Part shown: positions 26,947-34,227 of the stretch, in pieces
How positions within the stretch are numbered: the stretch's first letter is position 1
Layout: every line of letters begins with the position of its first letter
Assembly (NCBI GenBank): GCA_024427265.1
Contig: JAKSVP010000007.1
Span: forward strand, 1 to 34,227
Length of the DNA stretch: 34,227 bases
Direction of reading: 5' to 3'
Origin: Mycoplasmoidaceae bacterium
GTDB lineage: Bacteria; Bacillota_I; Bacilli_A; Mycoplasmatales; Mycoplasmoidaceae
The notes under the pieces: generated by a model
What the model saw: only the letters and a program-made list of their open reading frames with translations
Told to the model about the DNA's origin: nothing
The model's database searches: none
Made by a program: the position numbers and the translations under genes

Positions 26947-27401
26947 TTTTTCTCTTTCTTTTCTTTTATATCACGTATGTCTTGTGCAGTTAGATATCCA
27001 AGCTTCTTGTATCACTTAAGTGTTTTCTTGTCTAACTTTCCTAGATCTTTGTCCAAAGCTTTAGCTTTATTGTCTCTAAACTTCTTAGTTTTGAAATAAG
27101 CAAGCTGTGAGCGATAGAATTTCCCTATGTCGAATCAACAGTAGAGGAAGGTGCCAACTAACGCTCCTACGCTAATTAAAGCCCCTAAAACGACTAAAGC
27201 GATTTGATAAGGATACTTGATTTCTGGTCCAGGGGTAAATCCAGCATCTGGGTCTCACACCACATTACCAAAATAAAATAATGCCGCGCATCCTATTAAT
27301 ATAAGAACCATGATGCCAAAGACTAATCATAGTTTTCTTTTATAACGTTTTCTGCCTTCTATACTATAGTGAACAGATTCATCAAACTCACGTTTCTTCA
27401 T
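26928..27401 (-). CDS. Small two-helix membrane protein, unknown function
   Basis: 157 residues. Basic start (MKKREFDESVHYS), membrane segment 1 (LVFGIMVLILIGCAALFYFG), a short proline-rich loop (WDPDAGFTPGPEIKYP), membrane segment 2 (IALVVLGALISVGALVGTFL), then a long charged helix ending in repeated Lys-Glu. Not recognised. It starts 1 base after proS and is probably translated with it; Trp as TGA. Its last codons overlap rnhB by 4 bases on the opposite strand. The two-helix plus charged tail shape is common among mycoplasma hypotheticals and gives no function. Confidence 0.75.
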
Positions 27402-27402
27402 T

Positions 27403-28818
27403 TTAGTATGCCCTTGCAAAATAAATTAAGTGTGTAGCAGGCTTGCCTGTGTAGAAACACTTTTTATCTTTAACGCCTGCTAATTTAATGCATCTAGCAG
27501 TTGCTCCAGTTAGTTCTTTAAGTTTCTTTTCATTAGCAATTGTGTCATCAAAGTATGCTAATGCAATCTTCTTATTATTAATAACTTCTTTAAATTGGTT
27601 AAAGTTTTCAACTTCAACAATTGCTGATTGCAATCTATTGTTTGCTGTGTTGTAAAGATTGTCTTGATATTCTTTAATAGAAGAAGCTAAATGCTTTGTT
27701 AATGATTTAAGACCAATCTTAACCTTATCATTGCTATCTCTTCTAATGAATGTAACTTCGTTAGCTTCAATTTCTTGTGTGCCAACTGCTAAGCAGAATG
27801 GAACGCCTTGTACTTGGTATTTGTTAATCTTGTAACCAAATGATTTATCTGAGTCATCTATGATGATACGATATTTGTCGCCAAGAGTTTTCTTAATGTC
27901 TTTGACATAATCTTTAGTCATCTTGTCGTTAGCATTAACAACAATGATAGCAATTTGAATAGGAGCAATCTTAAATGGTAAGATTAATCCATTGTCATCA
28001 CTGTGGCTCATAATTAAACCACCAATGATTCTTGTAGAGATTCCAGCAGATGTTTGATATACAGTATCAAACTTGTTGTCTTTAGTTTGGAATTTTACTT
28101 CGTAAGCCTTAGCAAAGTTTTGTCCTAAATAGTGGCTAGTTGCACATTGCAAAGCTTGTCCATCTTGCATTAAAGCTTCAAGAGTGTAAGTATTTTCAGC
28201 ACCAGCAAATCTTTCATTAATAGTTTTTTCGCCTACTAGCACTGGCATGCATAGATAGTCTTGAACAAACCCCTTATAAACTTCTAAAGTTTTAAGAGTT
28301 TGTTTGACTGCTTCATCTTTGCTAGCATGAGCTGTGTGCAATTCTTGTCAGTGGAATTCAGTATTTCTTAAGAAAGGTCTAGTGTTCTTTTCCACACGAC
28401 AAACTGAACATCATTGGTTATATAAAAGAGGAAGATCATTAAATGATCTAATTTGACTTTTGAAGACTTGGCAGAAGCTAATTTCAGATGTTGGTCTAAC
28501 AACTAGCGGTTCAGCTAACTCATCTTTTTTATTAGTCGAAACTGTAAACAATTCAGGAGCAAATCCTTCAACATGTTCTTTTTCTTTTAGAAAGTCTGCT
28601 TGCTTAATAAACAAAGGAAGTTGAACGTTTCTAACGTTCATCTTAGCAAATTGCTTATTGATTTCATTTTGAATTGATTCTCAAATGGCTCAGCCATTTG
28701 GTAAAAAGAACATTGTTCCTTTAACAGGAGCATATTCTATTAATTTAGCTTCTTTAATAACTGAAGTATATCAGTCAGCAAAGTTTTGACTTCTTGCAAT
28801 GATGTTTTTATTTTTCAT
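27403..28818 (-). CDS. proS: Prolyl-tRNA synthetase (short, eukaryote/archaea-like type)
   Basis: 471 residues, matching the short ProRS type without an editing insertion. Class II motifs: GTMFFLPNGWAIWESI, then motif 2 PLVVRPTSEISFCQVF with RPFLRNTEFHWQE, and motif 3 containing GGLIMSHSDDNGLILP. It charges tRNA-Pro. A TATAAT box (28828-28833) lies 9 bases before the ATG with no Shine-Dalgarno sequence, so in addition to readthrough from sufB it may have a near-leaderless transcript. It is followed by the two-helix membrane gene. Confidence 0.94.
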
Positions 28819-28827
28819 ATATTATTA

Positions 28828-28833
28828 ATTATA
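28828..28833 (-). promoter_or_regulatory. Internal -10 box between sufB and proS
   Basis: TATAAT on the minus strand within the 17-base sufB-proS gap, ending 9 bases before the proS start codon. Confidence 0.4.
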
Positions 28834-28835
28834 TT

Positions 28836-30206
28836 TTATTTAAAATCTTCGTTTAGTAATCTATTAAGTTCTACAGCATATTCCATAGGAAGTTGTTCTG
28901 TGAATGGCTCTAGAAAACCTAATGATAGCATGTTCTTAGCTTGTTTATCATTTAAACCCTTAGTGTTTAAATAGAACATCTTTTCTTTATCAAGTTGTGT
29001 TACTTTTGCTTCATGCTTAATAAAACTTGTTTTATTTTCAATTGTTTCTAGAGGGATCGTTTTACTTGTTGACAGATTGTCAAGAATTAAAGTATCACAA
29101 ACAACTTCAGCATGGCAATGGTGGGCAGGTTTTAGAATTTTAACTTCACCACGATAGTCTGCTCTACCGCCATCATGCGCGATAGATTTAGCAAGAATGC
29201 TACTACGTGTATAAGGAGCAAGATGTATCATCTTGGCACCAGCATCATGGATTACTCCTTTATGCGCAAGGGCGATAGATATACATTTACCTTTTGCATG
29301 TTCGCCAGCTAAAATTGTAGCCGGATACTTCATGTTTAGCTTCGAGCCGATATTTCCATCAACTCACTCCATGATCGCGTTCTTTTGGCATATTGCACGC
29401 TTAGTAACAAGGTTTAAAACGTTGTCTGACCAGTTTTGAATCGTTGTGTAACGACAAACAGCACCTTCATTCACAAACACTTCTACTACTGCTGCGTGTA
29501 AATTATTTTTATCATATATAGGCGCAGTGCAACCTTCTATATAAGATAAAGAAGCTTTGTCTTCGACAATTATCAAAGTTCTTTCAAATTGTCCCATTTG
29601 TCTAGTGTTGATACGGAAGTATGCTTGCAATGGTTTAGATAGTTTTACACCTTTAGGAATATAGATAAAACTTCCACCAGATCATACTGCTGTGTTCAAA
29701 GCAGCATATTTGTTATCACTAGCTGGTACTAAAGTACCAAAATATTTCTTAACTATTTCTGGGCAGATTTGCAAAGCCTTTTCAATATTGCAGAAAACAA
29801 CATGTTGTTTTTGAAGTTCTTCTTGAATTTTGTTGTAAACAACTTCTGAGTCATATTGGTTGTTTACACCAGATAAGAACTTAGCTTCAGCTTCAGTTAC
29901 TTTTAACCTTTTAAAAGTATCTTTAATTTTTGTTGGGACATCTTTTCAGTCATTAGTCATTTTAGATGCATTAGATACATAATATGTATACTCATCAAAA
30001 TCGATGTGACTTAAATCTGGACCCCATTTAGGGTTTTTAAGTTTCTTAAACAATGCAAAAGCAGTTAAACGTTTTTGCAACATTCAGTCTGGTTCATTCT
30101 TACTTTTGCTTATAGCTTTAATGACTTGTTCATTAAGTCCTTTTTTAAAGGCAAACTTATTTTTAATAGAGTCATGAAAACCGTATTTATATTGATTATT
30201 TTTCAT
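28836..30206 (-). CDS. sufB: Fe-S cluster scaffold protein SufB
   Basis: 456 residues, near normal. Part of the SufBCD scaffold that builds 4Fe-4S clusters. Seen: [81 protein letters not shown]. Last gene of the sufC-D-S-U-B operon; its ATG overlaps sufU by 11 bases. The C-terminal pairing strands match those of the short SufD. Confidence 0.95.
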
Positions 30207-30630
30207 AACTATCGATTGCCTTTTGGATGGCTTGGATGCCAGTCATTGCACATTTAACTCTGTTAGCTTGTTTGTTTACATTTTTATAAACTATAAGTTT
30301 GCCTAAGAGTTTTTTGTCAAACTTTTTGCCAAGAATCATTCCTAAATAATTAGAAATTATTTTCTTAGCTTGTGCCACTGGTTTACCAAGGATTTCATCA
30401 ACAAGTAAATCTGTACTTGATGTACAGATAGCACAGCCTATGCCTGAAAATTTAGCATCTTTTACTTTGCCGTTTTGAATTAAAACATAGCCATCAATGT
30501 TATCAATACATGATGGGCTATCATTATGACCATAAAGGTATTTACCTTTAGGCTTGCCTTCTACCTTATTAGAAGGAGATTCATAATGGTCAATAATTAG
30601 TTCTTTAGCTAATTCATTACTAATTTCCAT
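30196..30630 (-). CDS. sufU: Zinc-dependent sulfurtransferase SufU
   Basis: 144 residues. Accepts sulfur from SufS and passes it to SufBCD. The three zinc-site Cys are visible in SPSCIDNI, GIGCAICTSSTD and RVKCAMTGIQAI, with the first followed by Asp two residues on. The usual CGD is CID here. GGAGGAG lies before the ATG, the best ribosome binding site of the operon. It starts 8 bases after sufS. Confidence 0.93.
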   Translation of the reverse strand: MEISNELAKELIIDHYESPSNKVEGKPKGKYLYGHNDSPSCIDNIDGYVLIQNGKVKDAKFSGIGCAICTSSTDLLVDEILGKPVAQAKKIISNYLGMILGKKFDKKLLGKLIVYKNVNKQANRVKCAMTGIQAIQKAIDSYEK

Positions 30631-30638
30631 AACTCCTC

Positions 30639-31838
30639 CTATAAGATAATTTCGTCACCTTTCTTAAATTTTTTAAGAAGTTTGACAAACTTGTCTATTT
30701 CTTCTTTAGTGTTATAGAAGTATAGACTTAGTCTAACTGCAGCTTGAGTCTTAACAATGTGATGTGCTAATTTAGCACAGCTTAAACCAGCACGACAAAT
30801 TACGCCTTTAGTTCCTAGTCAACTTGCAAGGTCTTGTGCATGTACTTTATTTATGTTGAAGTAAACAATTGCTTCTGGTTCAGACTTATTGTAAACAATA
30901 ATGTTCTTAATACTATCTAATTGTTTAATAAAGTATTTCTTTAGATCATGTTGGTATTTGCTAATTTTAGCAAAGCCTACTTTATATAGATAATCAATAG
31001 CTGCTTCTCAACCAAAAATTTGAGCAAGAGGTTGCGTACCCCCTTCAAATTTGTCTACATTATTGTATAAAACATAGTTTTCTCTATCAATAGTTTGGTT
31101 CATGCCACCGCCATATTTTATAGGTTGTAACAAAGTTAATCACTTACTTGCCATATAAACAATACCAAGACCAGTTGGTCCTAATAGTTTGTGACAACTG
31201 CATGCAATAAAGTCAATACCACAAGACACATCAACTAGATGATGTGGTAGGTATTGTGCAGCATCCATAACAACAATAATCTTAGGATTAATCTTTTTAG
31301 CTTCTTTAGTTAATTCATAGTAGTTAATGTTATTTCCTAAGATGTTGCTGCTTGCAGCAAACGTTAAAACTTTTGTTTTCTTAGTAATAGCTTTCAAATA
31401 ATCATTAACTGTAGGAACTTTACCTTCTTCCAAATATTTAATTTTGAAGCATCCTTGCTTTGCGAGTCTGATTCATGGTAAAAGGTTTGAAGCATGCTCT
31501 AGTTTTGAAATTAGAACTTCCTCATCCTTTTTAATGAAACCATTAGCTATTCCATAAGCTACTAAGTTTAGACTTTCAGTAGCACCAGAAGTGAAAACAA
31601 TATTGCTAGCTTTAGCATTAAACAGCTTTGCTGTTTTAGCTCTTATATCAGCAACTTTTTTAGTTGTTTTAAAAGCAATAGCTGAATCACTATTGTGAGT
31701 GTTAGTTCCGTAATTAATGTAATAGTTTGCTTCAGCATCAATCACTGATTGTGGCTTTAAAGAAGTAGCAGCTGAATCAAAATAAAGTAAGTTAGGATGC
31801 TTTTTGATTCAAGGGAAGTCTTTTCTATATTTATTCAT
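30639..31838 (-). CDS. sufS: Cysteine desulfurase SufS
   Basis: 399 residues. PLP enzyme that takes sulfur from cysteine. FDSAATSLKPQSV, TSGATESLNLVAY, DAAQYLPHHLVDV, PLP-binding Lys in CSCHKLLGPTGLG, and catalytic Cys in RAGLSCAKLAH. The overall order matches type II desulfurases. The start overlaps the end of sufD by 8 bases, with GGAGGTAG just before it. Confidence 0.95.
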
Positions 31839-32439
31839 AGCTACCTCCTATTAAACTTCTAATATCTTTATTGATATTAATGTTGTGTTTTACTAGATAT
31901 GGTTCTAGGTCTTTGATAAAACTATCAATTAAGAATTGATATGCTTCAAGTTTTGTTAATCCTTTAGTGTTTAGATAAAAGATAATTTCAGGATCAACTT
32001 GTCCAATATTAACAGTATGTTTAGCAACTATATCATTAATATTGATATCTAAGCATGGTAATGCTTGAATTAATGAATCATTATCAAAGATTAGACCATC
32101 AATAATTTGGTTGATTGTGTTTTTGTGTGTTTTATCTTTGCATGAAGACACACAATTGATTTTGATGTTAGCTTTTTTGTTTGCTAAAGCTTTAACATAA
32201 ATGTTACTTGTTGAGTTGTTTCCAAGATGTTTAAAGTTTATGTTAAATGTCTTATTTTTGCCTGTTGATAAAACTAAACAATATAAGTTAACTTCATTAT
32301 TATCATGCAATGATAATGTGATGTTTTTTGTAATATCTTTTTTGTCATTAGCAACAAGATAAAGATTAACCTTTTGGTTGTTAGAAAGGTTAACTGTTTC
32401 ACTGTTACTAAAGTTTTTTAAAAAGATATTAGAATACAT
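31831..32439 (-). CDS. sufD: Short SufD (C-terminal half only)
   Basis: 202 residues, less than half of a normal SufD of about 430. It keeps the beta-helix core region and the C-terminal signature [30 protein letters not shown] but lacks the N-terminal helical domain. The reading frame is clean, overlaps sufC by 11 bases and sufS by 8, and uses TGA-free Mollicutes-like codons, so this is a settled short gene rather than a fresh break. Gene place between sufC and sufS supports the identity. It probably still pairs with SufB through the C-terminal domain. Confidence 0.85.
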   Translation of the reverse strand: MYSNIFLKNFSNSETVNLSNNQKVNLYLVANDKKDITKNITLSLHDNNEVNLYCLVLSTGKNKTFNINFKHLGNNSTSNIYVKALANKKANIKINCVSSCKDKTHKNTINQIIDGLIFDNDSLIQALPCLDININDIVAKHTVNIGQVDPEIIFYLNTKGLTKLEAYQFLIDSFIKDLEPYLVKHNININKDIRSLIGGSYE

Positions 32440-33214
32440 CTCTTAAACTGTCCATTTCTTGTGTTTTTGCTGGCTTTTTAGCATACTTGCTAAATCCTTT
32501 TTCTAATGCTTTAAATAGGTTTTCTCCAGAGCCAGATTCAACAATTTTGTGGTCTGCGATTGTGATATATTTTGTTGGTTTAATTAGTTTTAAAAGTTTT
32601 TCTTGGTGAGAAATTAAAATAATGATTTTACTACGCTTAACTTTGTTAATTTCTCTTGCAATTATTTTTAAACTATCAACGTCACATCCTGAGTCAACTT
32701 CATCAAGAAGTAAAACATTGTTGTTCATTAAAAACATTTGAACTAATTCGTTTTTCTTCTTTTGACCACCTGAGAAGTTTACATTGTTGCTTCTTTTAAG
32801 TAAACTTAAATCCATGTTAAGTTCATCAAATTTAGGCGTTACTAGGTTATGCAAAGTGATTGGGTCAACTTTCTTATCACTGTGTGCATTAGCAATTATC
32901 TTATATAAGTCAATTAGTTTGACTCCTTCAAGTTCCATTGGGTTTTGTGCTAAATAGAAAAAACCAAGTTTAGCTACTTCATCAGTAGACATTTTGTTAA
33001 TACATTTGTTATTGTATTTAATATCACCTTTAGTGATTTTAAAGGCATAGTGACGCATAATAGTTTTTAAAAAACTTGACTTTCCAGCACCATTTGGACC
33101 AATAATAGCTACCACATCACCGGTCTTAGCTTTTAAATTCAAGGCTTTAAGTAACGAACTGCCTTCTACACTTATGTGCAAATTGCTTATACTTAATATG
33201 TTTATTTTTTTCAT
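32429..33214 (-). CDS. sufC: Fe-S assembly ATPase SufC
   Basis: 261 residues. ABC-type ATPase that drives SufBD. Walker A GPNGAGKSS, Q-loop LAQNPMELEGV, signature NFSGGQKKKNELVQM, Walker B VLLLDEVDSGCD, and switch His in ILISHQEKLL. It has SufC-specific features such as EVDSGCDVDSL. First gene of sufC-D-S-U-B; a TATAAT box (33231-33236) ends 17 bases before the ATG with no Shine-Dalgarno sequence between. Confidence 0.95.
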   Translation of the reverse strand: MKKINILSISNLHISVEGSSLLKALNLKAKTGDVVAIIGPNGAGKSSFLKTIMRHYAFKITKGDIKYNNKCINKMSTDEVAKLGFFYLAQNPMELEGVKLIDLYKIIANAHSDKKVDPITLHNLVTPKFDELNMDLSLLKRSNNVNFSGGQKKKNELVQMFLMNNNVLLLDEVDSGCDVDSLKIIAREINKVKRSKIIILISHQEKLLKLIKPTKYITIADHKIVESGSGENLFKALEKGFSKYAKKPAKTQEMDSLRDVF

Positions 33215-33230
33215 ATATATTGTATTTATT

Positions 33231-33236
33231 ATTATA
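33231..33236 (-). promoter_or_regulatory. -10 box of the suf operon
   Basis: TATAAT on the minus strand upstream of sufC. Predicted transcript start leaves about 10 untranslated bases without a ribosome binding site. Confidence 0.45.
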
Positions 33237-33278
33237 ATAATAAAACATAATAATTATTAAAAAGAGGATATTCAAAAT

Positions 33279-34227
33279 ATGAAACTAAAAAGGATATTAA
33301 TTTCAGCTTGCGTTGCTGCAGCTAGTGGTGGATTATTAGCCACAGTATTAACAAGCTGTTCTGGTAACAAGATAGATGAGGATTTACAAATTAACCTTGA
33401 CGAACAAGGGGCTTTTACTAATAAACTTAGATTTAATGAAGCAATTAAGACAGCTTTGTCTAATTGCAACGATTGAAGCACATTCAAATCGTTAATAGCT
33501 GATGAGTTGATTTATCAATGATTTGAAAATAGAGCTTCAACATCTAAAAATGCAAAAGATCGTAACAACGAATTTAGAGATGATATTGAAGAATGAAAAT
33601 ACAATATCGATGAAGACTACAAGAAAAAAGTAGATGAATACAAGTCAAAATACGGTTCTAATCATAAATTCTATTTACAAAATGAATTATTAGATGCTAA
33701 TGGTGGAACTGAAGAAGCATATAAACATTTCCAATTAGTTGCTAAAGCAAAAGATAAATTCTTGGAAAGTGTTTTTGCGAATGACTATTTTGGATTAGCA
33801 AAAAATGAAGATCTTGAAAATGGTGAAGCTGAATACCCTCATATTTTTTCTAATGTAGAGTCGCCTGTTTCATTCGATGAATTAAAAAATCCTTCTAGTT
33901 GAGAAAGATTAGGCTTTTATGCTAAGACAAACAATGGTTATCCAGTTGATGATTTACAAAACACCAATCTATTAGCTAAATATCCAGATGGTGACTATGC
34001 TATCATTCAACAATTTGTTTTTAACGAATGATTTAAAACAGAAAAACCATTCTTCTCTTCTGCTGCTTTGTTTAAATATTCAAAACCAGCACAATCTGAA
34101 GGATTGTTATCCAACATTTATAATATAAATGCTGTAAAGGTGCCTGAAGCACAAAATGAAGCATTTCCATTGTTTGGTGGAATGACTGATTCAACGCAAA
34201 CAAATGGTTATACTGGAACAAGAGCTT
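33279..34227 (+). CDS. Lipoprotein, partial (runs off the right edge)
   Basis: At least 316 residues; no stop before the window end. AGAGGA precedes the ATG. The lipoprotein signal MKLKRILISACVAAASGGLL leads to the lipobox LTSC (Cys27). The mature part is charged and mainly helical (DYKKKVDEYKSKYGSNHKFY, then ELLDANGGTEEAYKHF) followed by a region richer in aromatic residues. The NGGTEEAY segment vaguely recalls P60-type mycoplasma surface lipoproteins, but this is not firm. Trp mostly TGA. Divergent from the suf operon. Confidence 0.8.

Overview
The window is a compact, AT-rich, Mollicutes-type (mycoplasma-like) chromosome segment. In-frame TGA is read as tryptophan throughout: conserved proteins such as SufB, GAPDH, RlmN and LuxS are only full length if TGA is sense. 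Other mycoplasma traits are several lipoproteins, very short intergenic gaps, overlapping or 1-base-spaced genes, and T-tailed hairpins after most units. The species cannot be fixed from this. The GxGYxYxxP protein, LuxS and the BspA-like leucine-rich-repeat lipoprotein would suit a host-associated, perhaps gut, mycoplasma; that is an inference.

Layout. 1-1130 is decaying DNA: the 3' end of an unrecognised gene, a short copy of that end, a lipoprotein broken by a one-base frameshift, and a small pseudogene with two internal stops. 1181-7026 (+) holds a PnuC-like transporter, then a likely operon of a secreted GxGYxYxxP-family protein, a flavin-reductase-family protein, pyrimidine-nucleoside phosphorylase and an ATP-grasp ligase. 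7052-9933 holds a DUF2188 protein (-) divergent from luxS (+), then the dipeptidase pepD with a 15-residue-repeat protein 1 base behind it. 9958-12975 is minus strand: an Rx4H (HEPN-like) small protein, a YgjP-like metallopeptidase, a dUTPase, and infC-rpmI-rplT behind a probable L20-type leader. 13058-15495 (+) is a frameshifted leucine-rich-repeat lipoprotein. Two tRNAs (Leu UAG, Lys CUU) and the HU gene follow.

16087-21380 (-) is pepF and the Firmicutes-like series gmk-rlmN-PP2C phosphatase-Ser/Thr kinase. 21462-23691 (-) is gap-pgk of glycolysis. 23782-26931 (+) is a tandem pair of paralogous multi-pass membrane proteins, then rbgA and rnhB. 26928-33214 (-) is a complete sufC-D-S-U-B iron-sulfur assembly operon, followed by proS and a small membrane protein. 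At the right edge another lipoprotein starts and runs out of the window.

The core genes cover translation and ribosome assembly, lower glycolysis, peptide use, nucleotide salvage and sanitation, Fe-S assembly and a phospho-signalling pair. The least conventional content is the GxGYxYxxP operon, the divergent DUF2188/luxS pair, the repeat protein coupled to pepD, the HEPN-like/metallopeptidase pair, the short SufD, and a set of start codons 6-17 bases after a TATAAT box without a clear Shine-Dalgarno sequence, suggesting leaderless or near-leaderless mRNAs.
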